A DNA stretch of 64,000 nucleotides. Source: Methylobacter sp. (GTDB lineage: Bacteria; Pseudomonadota; Gammaproteobacteria; Methylococcales; Methylomonadaceae). The DNA lies in contig JAGXGY010000014.1 in NCBI GenBank assembly GCA_024636505.1, positions 1 through 64,000 of the forward strand, written 5' to 3'. A program made the translations under genes and the position numbers. Below are positions 26,329-36,213 of this stretch, piece by piece. Below the pieces are notes generated by a model. The model saw nothing but the letters and a program-made list of their open reading frames with translations, had not been told where the DNA came from and did not search any database. Numbering within the stretch: the first letter of the stretch is position 1; every line of letters starts with the position of its first letter.

Positions 26329-28194
26329 TTAATGCTGACGGGGCAATGCTTTGATAGTAAGGCTTACCTGGCGATTTTGTTGTTTCAGCAGAGCTTCCAA
26401 GTGTGCCGATAACTCAGCAACGGTGGCGGCTTCAAACAATAGCTGTAGTGGAAAATCGACTTGAAATTGGGTATTAACCTGCGCGATAAATTGCATCGCT
26501 AACAAAGAATTCCCGCCTAAGGCTAAAAAATTGTCATCAATGCCGACACTTTCAATATTGAGCAGTGCTTGCCAGATGGCAAGCAACTGTTTTTGCACTT
26601 GGGTTGGCGGTAATGTGCTGTGTTGTCGGCTGGATTTGCTGTCTTGCGGGCATAATTGCTCTGCAAAGTAGGCCGCCATCTTATGCCGTTGCACCTTGCC
26701 GACAGGGCTTTTGGGCAAATGGTCGCTGATTACAATACGGTAAGGTACCTTAAATGCCGCCAATTTTTGCCGAACATAGTGCCGGAGTGCTTCTGCTTCC
26801 ACTGGGTTTTTTTCAGTTAGAACCACAGCGGCGGCGACATTTTCACCCAAAGTCGCATGAGGCACCGAAAAAGTAACCGCTTCTTTAACGGCAGGATGTG
26901 CCAACAGGACTTGATCAACCTCATAAGGCGATATTTTCTCGCCGCCGCGATTGATGATTTCTTTAATACGACCGGTAATGAATAAATAGCCGTCTTCATC
27001 GAGATAGCCTAAATCCCCGGTACGAAAACCCTGTGCACAAAATGCATCCCGATTAGCGGCATCATTATCACTATAGGCGCGGATGACCGTTGGCCCTTGA
27101 ACGACTACTTCGCCCTCAATCATTGACGGTACATTTTGCCCCATATCGTTAATAACACTGATTTTACAATGGCCGTAACTGATGCCTACTGAACCTTGTT
27201 TGCGAATACCCGGAGGCATGGGGTTACTGCTGATATGCACCACTTCAGTCATACCGTAAGGCTCAATAACGGGAACTTTCAGGATATTTTCCAGTTCATT
27301 GATTAAAGCAACCGCTAACGGTGCCGAACCTGAGCGAATGAAGCGCAATGACGGGTTGGTCTGAAAGCCCGGCGTTTTTTTAATTTGTTCTAAAATCATC
27401 CGGTGTACCGTCGGTGAGGCGGGATACCAGCTTGGGTCATAGGCTTGCAAATAAGCGACGAAAGTTTCAGCTTGAAATTCTGAGATAGACACACAACTGC
27501 CGCCCGCCGCCAAAGGCACTAAAACACCTGAAACCAAGCCATGCGTATGAAATAAAGGCAGTGCGTTTAGACAACAATCCTGTTCAGTGAGCCCCATAAA
27601 CTTTGCAACACTAATACAAGTTTGGCAAATAGCCTGTTGCAGAATAGGAACCAGTTTAGCTTTAGCGGTTGAGCCTGATGTATATAACAGCAGCGCAATA
27701 TCGGCGGCACTGGCAAAATCAGAATTGATAGCAGGCAATCCGGTATCGCCGCGCAATGAAAAACTACCCGCTCCATGAGAAAGCTCTGGAATAAGTTCAA
27801 TAACAGGTATATTGAAACGTTGGGCAATGAAGATTCTCATTGCAGAGTTTGAGTTAGATAAAACAAGCAGTGCGTTGGGTTTAAGGTCAGATAAATAGCG
27901 TTCCAATTCTGCGTCAGTACAGTTCGGATTCAACGGCGCAAATGACGCACAGGAGCTCACGGCAAGAAAAGCAACCGCAGCTTCCGGGCTATTAGGCAAA
28001 ATGGAGGCAATGCGGCTTCCGGAGCTCAAACCCATTGAGTTTAATTGTTCGCGGATATGCTGGCTTAGGATTAATAAATTCTTATAGGTTAATGGCAGAC
28101 GCGCTGGCGCTATCATCGCGGCTTTATTAGGTGCGCAGCTTGCCCAGTAAGAGAATAATTGAATTAAACTTTGAGGTTCGGTAGCTGGAAACAT
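26329..28194 (-). CDS. Acyl-CoA ligase-like adenylation protein fused to a carrier domain
   Basis: 621 residues. Residues about 1-510 are an ANL-superfamily adenylating enzyme with LLYTSGSTAKAKLVP, LPLFHTHGL, EPYGMTE, RTGDLGYLDEDGY and RIKEIINRGGEKISPYEVD; the HTHGL and overall pattern resemble the oxalate-CoA ligase (AAE3/Pcs60) branch rather than amino-acid-activating A domains. The C-terminal lysine is in SPVGKVQR. Residues about 530-605 are a carrier domain with LGGNSLLAM. It probably activates a carboxylic acid and loads it on its own carrier, then hands it to the NRPS condensation domain. The acid is not known. Confidence 0.85.
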   Translation of the reverse strand: MFPATEPQSLIQLFSYWASCAPNKAAMIAPARLPLTYKNLLILSQHIREQLNSMGLSSGSRIASILPNSPEAAVAFLAVSSCASFAPLNPNCTDAELERYLSDLKPNALLVLSNSNSAMRIFIAQRFNIPVIELIPELSHGAGSFSLRGDTGLPAINSDFASAADIALLLYTSGSTAKAKLVPILQQAICQTCISVAKFMGLTEQDCCLNALPLFHTHGLVSGVLVPLAAGGSCVSISEFQAETFVAYLQAYDPSWYPASPTVHRMILEQIKKTPGFQTNPSLRFIRSGSAPLAVALINELENILKVPVIEPYGMTEVVHISSNPMPPGIRKQGSVGISYGHCKISVINDMGQNVPSMIEGEVVVQGPTVIRAYSDNDAANRDAFCAQGFRTGDLGYLDEDGYLFITGRIKEIINRGGEKISPYEVDQVLLAHPAVKEAVTFSVPHATLGENVAAAVVLTEKNPVEAEALRHYVRQKLAAFKVPYRIVISDHLPKSPVGKVQRHKMAAYFAEQLCPQDSKSSRQHSTLPPTQVQKQLLAIWQALLNIESVGIDDNFLALGGNSLLAMQFIAQVNTQFQVDFPLQLLFEAATVAELSAHLEALLKQQNRQVSLTIKALPRQH

Positions 28195-28206
28195 GGTTGT
28201 GTATTT

Positions 28207-29883
28207 TTAACGTTCTGGGACAAGCGAGGGTGTTATCACTTCTATAACAAAAGGCTGATGAATAGTTTGAGCCTGTTTTATGGCCAGCTCCAAATCACTG
28301 TGCCGATCGACTTTTATGCCGTTTATGCCAATGGCCGCCGCAAAACCCACCCAATCTATTGGGGGCAATTGCAGCGTGGAATAATTTTGAGGCTGTAAAT
28401 AGGAGGCGGTAGCGGCATAAGCGGCATTGTTGCAGATAACAAAAAGGACGGGGATTTGATAACGCGCCGCAGTCGCTAACTCCATGCCGTGCATCCTCAT
28501 GCAGCCGTCACCGGTTATAGCCACGACTTGTTGTTGTTTATTGGCAAGTTGTATGCCGATTGCCGCCGCAAGACCCCAGCCCATCGGCGCGGTAGTTGCC
28601 GGGTTAAAGAAAGTATTGGGTTGTTTGACCTGCCAATAACGCCCTGATAATTGCCGGTGCATGCCTGCATCGGCAACCAAAATGCTATCGTCAGGAAGCT
28701 GCTGTTGCAGTGTTTGAATGAGCTGAATGAGCGGAATAACGGGGTTTGATAAAGAGACCATAGCGGTCTCTTTATCGGGTTTATTCGCTGTTAAGCTGTT
28801 AAGCCAATCCATGCGATAAGCTGCGGAATCGCGTAACGGTTGCAAAAGATTATCGACATTAATCAGTGCGACTAATGCAGAAAAGCTATCGGTGATCAAT
28901 TCTATATCAGGTTGATAAGGGTGCGAAGCCGGGGTTGATACCGTATCGATACGGACTAATAGTCGACCGGGGGCATTGAGCCGTTTATCCCATCCCAGCG
29001 TATCCCGTTCATTTAAATCGGTGCCTAAAATCAATAATAAATCGATTTTTTCGGTAAAAATAACGGCATCGGCACACGCATTTCCGCCATAGCCGAAATT
29101 ACCCAAGTTAAAGGGAGATGTCTCAGCCATAACACCTTTAGCGCCTAATGTCGTGACCATAGGCAAGGCATAGGTTTTGGCAAGAAGCATTAGTAATTGT
29201 GCAGATGCTTCTTGCGTATATAAGCGCTGGCCAATCACAATCAGGATTTTTTTGGCTGTATTTAAAGCGGCTATAACCTTGTGCAGTTTAACCGTCGCTA
29301 TGTCTGGATGCGGTTGATCGGAAATGACGCAGGAAAAAGCCGAATGTTGTGCAAGGATGTTTTTGGGTATGGATAAATGGGCAGGAGCGGTGTGCAACAA
29401 TATGGCATCCCAGGCTTGGTTCAACTGGGTGATTAATGCCTCTGCTGTTGTTACGTTGGCGGCGTGCTGCAATGCCGCAGAGAATAACGCACTGTCTCGA
29501 CAAGCGCTGGAGCCGCCATCCTGAAAGGCGCCAATGCCTTGTAAATCGACCGGTACGTTTCCGCTAATAAATAATACACGGCTGTTGTCCATGCGTGCAG
29601 TGATGGCTGCCGTTAGCATATTGCTGGCACCGGGACCGCCGATACTGAGGCAAACAGCGATTTTTTTTGTTGCGCGGGCATATCCGTCCGCCATATAGGC
29701 CGCCCCAAGTTCATGATTGGCGACGACAACTTGGATTTGATCGGTAGACGCCAGCGCCTCCAATAACGCTGCAATTTGTCCGCCCGGAACCAAAAATACC
29801 CAGCGGATGTGTCGTTGCTGCAACCATTCCACAACTAATGACGCGCCATTATGCGTTGGTAATAGCTCGGTTGTCATTTTCAT
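28207..29883 (-). CDS. ThDP-dependent enzyme of the acetolactate synthase-like group
   Basis: 558 residues with the three-domain ThDP fold. The catalytic glutamate is in VVANHELGAAYMADGYAR (about residue 57), the central FAD/nucleotide-like domain is about 190-340, and the ThDP-binding motif GDGCMRMHGMEL...NNAAYAA is at about 430-460. Homologues include acetolactate synthase, benzoylformate decarboxylase, oxalyl-CoA decarboxylase and sulfoacetaldehyde acetyltransferase; the exact reaction cannot be told. Here it is not near ilv genes and lacks a small subunit. It overlaps the SDR gene by four bases (ATGA) and precedes the A-PCP gene by 12, so it belongs to the NRPS operon and likely forms or breaks a C-C bond on the acyl building block. 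Confidence 0.85.
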   Translation of the reverse strand: MKMTTELLPTHNGASLVVEWLQQRHIRWVFLVPGGQIAALLEALASTDQIQVVVANHELGAAYMADGYARATKKIAVCLSIGGPGASNMLTAAITARMDNSRVLFISGNVPVDLQGIGAFQDGGSSACRDSALFSAALQHAANVTTAEALITQLNQAWDAILLHTAPAHLSIPKNILAQHSAFSCVISDQPHPDIATVKLHKVIAALNTAKKILIVIGQRLYTQEASAQLLMLLAKTYALPMVTTLGAKGVMAETSPFNLGNFGYGGNACADAVIFTEKIDLLLILGTDLNERDTLGWDKRLNAPGRLLVRIDTVSTPASHPYQPDIELITDSFSALVALINVDNLLQPLRDSAAYRMDWLNSLTANKPDKETAMVSLSNPVIPLIQLIQTLQQQLPDDSILVADAGMHRQLSGRYWQVKQPNTFFNPATTAPMGWGLAAAIGIQLANKQQQVVAITGDGCMRMHGMELATAARYQIPVLFVICNNAAYAATASYLQPQNYSTLQLPPIDWVGFAAAIGINGIKVDRHSDLELAIKQAQTIHQPFVIEVITPSLVPER

Positions 29884-30641
29884 GCCATGTAGCTGCCGCC
29901 GTTTACATCCAAACTGACACCGGTGATATAGGAAGCTTCGTCAGAAATAAGAAAAACAATGGCACCCGCCATTTCTTCGGGTTGCGCCAGTCGATGTAAA
30001 GGGATAGTCGCTAAAATATGTTCGCGTTCCTGAGCGGATAACGCCTCCCATTTGCCTGTTGCCCGTTCCGTTAGTGCTATGCCCGGAGCGACAGCGTTGA
30101 CGGTGATACCGAAGCTGCCCACTTCCGAAGCAAGATGTCGGGTAAGTCCGAGTAAACCGGCTTTAGCACTGGCATATTGCAAGCCGCCTAGTCTGCTTTT
30201 ATTTCGACCGGCCAACGAGGACACGTTAACAACGCGGCCATAGCGTTGCGCTTTCATAATCGGAATCACCTGTTTACATAACAAGAAGGCACTTTTTAAA
30301 TTAAAGTTATGGGTGTGGTCCCAATCTTCAACAGTAATGTCTTCCAAGTATCGTAAATGAGAGGCCCCACCTATGTTATTAACCAAGCCATCAATTCGAC
30401 CGAACTGTTTTAAGGTTTTGTTGGCCAAGCATTCGGCAGTGGCGGGAAGCGTGGCATCGCCCGCTATCGCAAGCGGCGTGTGTCCAAATTCACTGAGTTC
30501 TTGTTTTAATTGTTCTAATCGTTCTATGCCGCGCGCATTAATGACTAATTGGGCGCCTTCCTTGACCAGTTTTATCGCGGCAGCTTTTCCAATACCCTCT
30601 GAAGCCCCGGTGATGATGATAATTTTATTTGCAAAACGCAT
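29880..30641 (-). CDS. Short-chain dehydrogenase/reductase (FabG-like)
   Basis: 253 residues, Rossmann fold. NADP-binding TGASEGIGKAAA (about 10-21), NNIGGA (about 88), and the catalytic Ser-Tyr-Lys set in NVSSLAGRNKSRLGGLQYASAKAG (Y and K about 156 and 160). C-terminal YITGVSLDVNGGSYMA is the family ending. It reduces a ketone or oxidises an alcohol; as the first gene of the NRPS operon it probably works on the acyl or product intermediate. A FabG role in fatty acid synthesis is less likely given the context. Confidence 0.87.
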   Translation of the reverse strand: MRFANKIIIITGASEGIGKAAAIKLVKEGAQLVINARGIERLEQLKQELSEFGHTPLAIAGDATLPATAECLANKTLKQFGRIDGLVNNIGGASHLRYLEDITVEDWDHTHNFNLKSAFLLCKQVIPIMKAQRYGRVVNVSSLAGRNKSRLGGLQYASAKAGLLGLTRHLASEVGSFGITVNAVAPGIALTERATGKWEALSAQEREHILATIPLHRLAQPEEMAGAIVFLISDEASYITGVSLDVNGGSYMA

Positions 30642-30752
30642 AATTGAGTGTTTTCGGTTTGATGAAAAAGTCTAGGCTTGTTCAAGATATGATAACCGAA
30701 TAACTTCTTTAAACACGATCATGGTGCAAGCCGACCGGAGCTGCTAACTCAA

Positions 30753-33700
30753 TTAATCGGTATCAAACTCATAATTAAGCTTAATTCTTTGCGAGGTGCC
30801 GGTCTGCGTTTCAACATTCAGGGTTTTAGTCAGTTTGCGTTTTAACACCAATACCGCTTGTTTATTGAACAGGCCGACTTTGGCGCCCACATAGAAATCC
30901 GGTGTCAAGTATTGGCCTACGGTAGCCAGCGTATCCTGTAGCGTTTTTCCTTCTTTAATTTCAAATTTGTCAACGCCTAACTTGTCGGCAATCCAGGATA
31001 CCTGACCGGACCCGTAGGATAAGGCGGCGCTGGCAAGCATATTGCCTTCCGAGCTGTTTACTTGGTTTAACGCTCTGCCGGTCACTAAATAGGCCAGCGC
31101 TTCGGCTTCGGGCAGGGCGGGTTCCGAATAGATACGCGTTTGCGGTGCTTCCAAAGGCCCTGTTAGGCTGAGAATGGCGGTAACATCCTGACTTTTCGAT
31201 ACCCGTATGGCTTCTAAATCCAGCCAGGGTTTATCGACAGGACCGTTAAACAAGAAGCGCCCTTTACGCACGGTTAGATGCTGTCCATAGCGCTTGTAAC
31301 GGGCTTTGTTCATGTCGACCACGCCGTACATGGCGGTTTTTTCTCCAGCTTTGGTAATCTTCAATTTACCTGACAGCTGGGTTTCCAGACCTTGTCCTGA
31401 GAAACTGATCTGTTTGCCCAGTTCAACTTCAATGTCGGCATCAATGTTGATCGCCGCCGTTGTCGGTTTCTCGGCTTTTTGTTCGCCGAGAATCACTTCA
31501 TCGGGACTCACTTTGACCGCATTTTCAGGGATTTCCTTTAGCTGTAACACCGCTTTGGGAATTTTTAGTTTGCCGGTCACTTTGCCTTGCCTGTCGGCAA
31601 ACAGCAGCTTTAATGTTGGCGAAACGGCTATTTGCGCTTCGGACAGTTTAGCGACCTCAAAGTCCGTCCCGTTCAACATTATTTCTGCAGCACCTTGCAG
31701 GTCGGCAAAGCCGTCGAGATTGATAAAACCTTGCCCCGATTTTGCCGAGCCGCTGAGCTGAATGCGTTCGGCTGCTGCAAGCGCTTGAAGTTTTATTTCG
31801 CGAATTTCCAGACCCAGTTCAGTCATGTCGGCAGCGCCGCCGGTGAAGCTTATGGTTCCGTTAGCAATCGGTGCGGCGGGGCTACCCGTTAAAGTTAAAT
31901 CGGCTTTAAGGGCGCCTTTTATATTCGATAGCTGCGGAACAAAAGGATTCAGCAGAGAAAATTCAACGATCGAAGCGGTCACTTGGCCGGATAGTGCTTG
32001 GGTTTTTCCGCTATCCAGTTGCAGGCGGGCGCGCACATAATCCTGGGCGGCCAAGGCCAGATTAAGGTCGGCTGAAACAATCTCCCCGTTAATCTCGCCT
32101 GCTAGCGACGATGCGCCTAAGGCAATGTGGGTGCTTGCCTCTTCGGTCTTTAAGGTCACGGTGGTAGCGGGCATCGTTAGTCGGTAATTGCCGCTGAGTT
32201 CTCCCTGTTGCTGCCGGATGTCCGCGTCGGCATTGATAACCGTGGTTAACTTCAATTGTTCGGGCAAGTAGGTTTGAATCAGGCTGGTCGGCAGGTCTGT
32301 GGCTTTAGCTTTAAAGGCAAAGTCGCCGTTGGCAGGATAATGTCCCTGCAGGCAAATAGCGGCGGTTTTCTGGGTCAGGCAGGTTTCCGACAACCTTGCA
32401 TCGATGCCGGCCGCGCTTTGCGCAATGCGGATAAGCATATTGTTGCTAAGTTGCCAGCGTCCGGAATCCCTGGCGTTTACATCCAGTTTGAAAAAATCGC
32501 CCTGCCATGCATCGCCCTGCAAACGGCCTGTAAGCGCAGTTGATATATCGCCATAAGCAGAACGGACATCGGCGTTAAAACGATGCAGGTCAACTGTACC
32601 GGAACCGTTAATTTGCATTGTTTCGATCCTGGTTTTTCCTGATTGAATGACATTGGCAGACAGTTGCAGTTTTGATATTTTGTTGGCGTCGGCCTGATAG
32701 TCGATATCGATAGTCAACCGTTCGGCGCGATGTTCGGCAAAACGCAGGCGCTTGGCGTCAGCCTGAAATTTTACCGACGGGTTTTTCCAGGCGCCCTGCA
32801 AATGCCCGTCTCCTTTTAGACTGCCACCGAGACCCGGCCATAATGATTCCAGCTTAGGGGCATCAATAGCCAAATCGAGCGCAGCTTGTTCCTGTCCCAG
32901 GGTACCGTTGACGGCAAATTTATTGGCTCCGGAAACCAGGGTAAAGTCATCGACTTTAAGCCGTTCGTCAGCCAAAAACAGCTTGCCGTTTGCGCTAAGC
33001 GGATAGCCTCTTAGCTTGCCGGTCAGCTGGCTAATATCGGCATCCAGTTGCAAGGCTTCGCCAGCGAGCTGTCCTTTAAGACGGGCGTTAAAGCTCAGAC
33101 TGCCCGGCAGCTCGGGCACCAGGATTGCGGGATTGAAGTTTTGACCGGCGGCTTTCAGGTCGAAAACCGTGGCATCTTTCCACGATATATCGCCGTCGAT
33201 CCGGAATGCCCCGGCCGTTGATGTCAGCTCCAGTTTTTCAATGGTCAAAGCATCCATGCTGCCTTGGCCGTTAAATACCAGTCGGGCAGCTTGGGGCAAA
33301 TACGGCTGGGTTAAATCCCCGTTTAGCTTAATCCGGTAATCGCTGAGCAAGCCGCTCAGCTCGAAACTTCCTTGTTCGCTGCTGACTTGCGGGGTATCGC
33401 CGGTCGGCGGCCAGTTCAGTTTTTGCCAATCGCCGCGCAACTTTACTTTCGGTTCGCCCTGCAAATCATCCAGCTGGCCTTTTAAGGTTAAGGTAAACGG
33501 CGATGTTAATTGGCTATCGAAAGCCAGTTGTTTGATGTCGCCGTTGATTGCGGTCTTTGCCTGCCACAGGCCGTGGTCTGCTGTGGCAACTTGCCAATCG
33601 GCAGTTAAATCCAAGGGAAAACCTTTGCCCAGCCCCATTTGTCCTTGTGCGGTCAGCTCTGCCGGTTCGGCATTGATGGACAGCGAAACGATGTTGAGAC

Positions 33701-34175
33701 GTCCCTGTTCGGTAAAGGCCGACAAATGCAGCTGTTCCAAATGTTGCTGTTGCCCGTTTTGCTGAACGGTAAGGTTGGTCAGCAGCAAGTTTTCAATGGC
33801 AATCTGCACCGGCAGCGGAAAATCGGCATTCAAGTCGAACGTGCTAGGTTCTGCCGGCGCGGTCTCAGTCAGGCTAATGTTGATATCATTGGCGGTCACA
33901 TCAACAATTTTAAACACTCCCGAGAACAGCTGAGAAGGCTGCCAAGTCAATACCAGCTTGTTGACAGCCACTGTTTCCGTGTCGCTTTCATAGCGCAGAC
34001 CGGTCAAGGTGATACGGTCAAGCAAGCGGCCTTCAATATGTTCAACCGAGACTTGTGCCGGTAAAACGGCTTGCAGCAGCCAGCGGCTGCCGCTTGAACT
34101 GGACAGCAAACCGAGCAGGCCGATCGGTATCATCAACGCCAGCATCAAGCCGATCAGAACCCAGCGTTTTTTCAT
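30753..34175 (-). CDS. tamB: Translocation and assembly module protein TamB
   Basis: 1140 residues. An N-terminal membrane anchor (LIGLMLALMIPIGLLGLLSS) is followed by a long beta-helical groove with many AsmA-like repeats and a conserved C-terminal DUF490 domain (about 760-1140; ARYKRYGQHLTVRKGRFLFNG, LTGPLEAPQTRIYSEPALPE, YLTPDFYVGAKVGLFN). It spans the periplasm and works with TamA in outer-membrane protein insertion or phospholipid transport. Its start overlaps the tamA stop by four bases (ATGA). Length fits the family. Confidence 0.93.
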   Translation of the reverse strand: MKKRWVLIGLMLALMIPIGLLGLLSSSSGSRWLLQAVLPAQVSVEHIEGRLLDRITLTGLRYESDTETVAVNKLVLTWQPSQLFSGVFKIVDVTANDINISLTETAPAEPSTFDLNADFPLPVQIAIENLLLTNLTVQQNGQQQHLEQLHLSAFTEQGRLNIVSLSINAEPAELTAQGQMGLGKGFPLDLTADWQVATADHGLWQAKTAINGDIKQLAFDSQLTSPFTLTLKGQLDDLQGEPKVKLRGDWQKLNWPPTGDTPQVSSEQGSFELSGLLSDYRIKLNGDLTQPYLPQAARLVFNGQGSMDALTIEKLELTSTAGAFRIDGDISWKDATVFDLKAAGQNFNPAILVPELPGSLSFNARLKGQLAGEALQLDADISQLTGKLRGYPLSANGKLFLADERLKVDDFTLVSGANKFAVNGTLGQEQAALDLAIDAPKLESLWPGLGGSLKGDGHLQGAWKNPSVKFQADAKRLRFAEHRAERLTIDIDYQADANKISKLQLSANVIQSGKTRIETMQINGSGTVDLHRFNADVRSAYGDISTALTGRLQGDAWQGDFFKLDVNARDSGRWQLSNNMLIRIAQSAAGIDARLSETCLTQKTAAICLQGHYPANGDFAFKAKATDLPTSLIQTYLPEQLKLTTVINADADIRQQQGELSGNYRLTMPATTVTLKTEEASTHIALGASSLAGEINGEIVSADLNLALAAQDYVRARLQLDSGKTQALSGQVTASIVEFSLLNPFVPQLSNIKGALKADLTLTGSPAAPIANGTISFTGGAADMTELGLEIREIKLQALAAAERIQLSGSAKSGQGFINLDGFADLQGAAEIMLNGTDFEVAKLSEAQIAVSPTLKLLFADRQGKVTGKLKIPKAVLQLKEIPENAVKVSPDEVILGEQKAEKPTTAAINIDADIEVELGKQISFSGQGLETQLSGKLKITKAGEKTAMYGVVDMNKARYKRYGQHLTVRKGRFLFNGPVDKPWLDLEAIRVSKSQDVTAILSLTGPLEAPQTRIYSEPALPEAEALAYLVTGRALNQVNSSEGNMLASAALSYGSGQVSWIADKLGVDKFEIKEGKTLQDTLATVGQYLTPDFYVGAKVGLFNKQAVLVLKRKLTKTLNVETQTGTSQRIKLNYEFDTD

Positions 34176-35887
34176 AACCTTATGCCTGCGGCAAAGTGGA
34201 TTTGAAATGATGAGTCTGCGTCATTCAACGGTACGGCAAAATCCAGCCGGATCGGGCCGATAGGCGAATACCACCTAACCCCCAAGCCCGCGCCGGCTTT
34301 GATACTGATATTATCGGGATTGAACGCGTTGCCGCCGTCAACAAATGCCGCGATGCCCCAGTCGTCAAGCACAGGGTGCTCGTATTCGGCACTGACTACG
34401 CTTAAGAACTTGCCTCCCACCACGTTGCCCAGTTGGTCTTTCGCGCCCAGTTCCTTATACGCGTAACCGCGTATGCTGTTCATACCGCCGGCATAAAATC
34501 GGTATGATGTCGGCAGTAGGTCGAACTGGTCGACCAGTATGGCGCCCTGCTCGGTGCGGGCGATAAATCTGCCGCCCCAGGGGAAGGGATGCATCCAGAC
34601 GGCGGCGACGGAAGCTTGCGCAAAACTGACATCGGATAGCGGGTTTTTATAACTTCCGGCCAGATTAAATTCCAGACGATGGCCTCGGGTAGGCCGCGTC
34701 GGGCTATCGGAAACGGAACGCAACCAGCTGCCGCCAGGCACCAATAAAAGCACTTGCTTGGATGTTTCGCCGATGGTGAAATCTTCGTAGACGGCATCGA
34801 TAAAAAGCGTCTGTTTCCAGTCGTTGTCTAAGGCATGTTTTAACCGTGCGGAAAGTTTCGCCGATAGCGAGTTAAAGCTATCGGTATCTTCCCGCTTGAA
34901 GCCTCCGCCGAAACTGAAAAAATCGCTGACCGGATTGTCGAGGGGGACGCTGTATTCGGTATCGGCTGTTGACAGTACCGGAGACAGGTCAATATTGGCG
35001 TTAAAAAAATGGCCCCGGCGATTCACTCGACGGTTGATATAGGTAGCGCTCAACAAAGGCCCGATGTCGGTATCGAAACCCGCGCCAAGACTGTAATGGT
35101 GCTTTTTTTTAGGGTGCAGTTTAAGTGACACCGGCACCTGGTGCCGATCGATGTTTTCGGTGTGCGGGCGTATGTCTATCATGTCGAAATAACCGCTTTT
35201 CGACAGCGTGTTATGGGTGTTGGCCAGCTGCTCGCCGGAATAATAATCGCCGCTTTTGATCGGAATCAATTTCTGTACAAAATCCGGGTCTAAAATGTCC
35301 TGATCAATGCTGATGTCGCCGAATACCATGCGTTTTCCTGAGTTAAATACCAGCTGGATATGCGCCTTGTTGCTGACTTTGTCGATTAACAGCTGTTTTT
35401 CTGAAAAACGGTTGTTTAGATAACCTCTTTCCAGCGCCAGCGATTCAATCCGGCTTTTCATTTTTTCATAGTGATCGTGACGTAGCGGCTTTCCCTTTAC
35501 GGTCAGTAGCCGACTGCGCAACTTTTGGAATTCGGGGTCATCAGCGGCATCTCCGGTCAATGAGATAGTGACCTCATCAATGCTGACTTGAGGGCCGGCG
35601 TTAATAATAAAATCTGCCTGCCAGCAGGGGGTATTGACAGTCAGTGATTTTTCGATAACGGGATGGTAATAGCCCAAAGCCCGTAAAGCCTGGTTTATAT
35701 CGGCATCAGCCCGGTCAAACAGGTCGCGTATTTTCCATTCCGGCGCGTCGCAGCTTTCTTTTGCCAGCGACAGCAGCAGTTCGACGTTTTTTTTAGCTTC
35801 GCTAGCCAGTCCTTTAACAGAAACATCTGCCATGACAACCGGAGCCGCTAAACACAGCAATAGCAGGAATGGGATAACCTTAGTCAT
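34172..35887 (-). CDS. tamA: Translocation and assembly module protein TamA (Omp85 family)
   Basis: About 571 residues from ATG 35887, giving the signal peptide MTKVIPFLLLLCLAAPVVMA; an ATG six codons earlier (35905) is also possible. Three POTRA domains (about 25-260) are followed by a 16-strand Omp85 barrel (ending YSPIGPIRLDFAVPLN and the C-terminal IHFAAGIRL strand). The RGYAYKELG segment matches the Omp85 VRGF-type loop motif. Works with TamB; the two genes overlap by four bases. Confidence 0.93.
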   Translation of the reverse strand: MTKVIPFLLLLCLAAPVVMADVSVKGLASEAKKNVELLLSLAKESCDAPEWKIRDLFDRADADINQALRALGYYHPVIEKSLTVNTPCWQADFIINAGPQVSIDEVTISLTGDAADDPEFQKLRSRLLTVKGKPLRHDHYEKMKSRIESLALERGYLNNRFSEKQLLIDKVSNKAHIQLVFNSGKRMVFGDISIDQDILDPDFVQKLIPIKSGDYYSGEQLANTHNTLSKSGYFDMIDIRPHTENIDRHQVPVSLKLHPKKKHHYSLGAGFDTDIGPLLSATYINRRVNRRGHFFNANIDLSPVLSTADTEYSVPLDNPVSDFFSFGGGFKREDTDSFNSLSAKLSARLKHALDNDWKQTLFIDAVYEDFTIGETSKQVLLLVPGGSWLRSVSDSPTRPTRGHRLEFNLAGSYKNPLSDVSFAQASVAAVWMHPFPWGGRFIARTEQGAILVDQFDLLPTSYRFYAGGMNSIRGYAYKELGAKDQLGNVVGGKFLSVVSAEYEHPVLDDWGIAAFVDGGNAFNPDNISIKAGAGLGVRWYSPIGPIRLDFAVPLNDADSSFQIHFAAGIRL

Positions 35888-36213
35888 GACAGAAATCGCT
35901 TGCATAATGAGTTCAATAATTTATTCGACAAAGCGGGTATTCGCCGTTCCGATATTGCGCAGCATGGTGTTTGGGCGCGATGCAATTGCCGTCAGCGTAA
36001 CACGGCTTGCTATCGTTATCCGGGTGTTTTGCTCGGCTGGCGCATATCTATGCGCCATTTTAAATGGCTTGAATGATCGGTATTTTATCTTGAAAGGTGT
36101 AATGAAGATATGCGTACAAATACCATATGACCCGCTGTGATCGAGCTAAAAGGCGGGAGGCCCGCTTACTGTCGTGGCACTGCCATTAGGTTAAGGGCCC
36201 GGCAATTGGCGGG

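Noticed and set aside
28207-29883. Housekeeping acetolactate synthase (ilvB/ilvI)
   Set aside because: No regulatory subunit or ilvC nearby, and it overlaps an SDR gene in an NRPS operon, so branched-chain amino acid synthesis is not the simplest reading.
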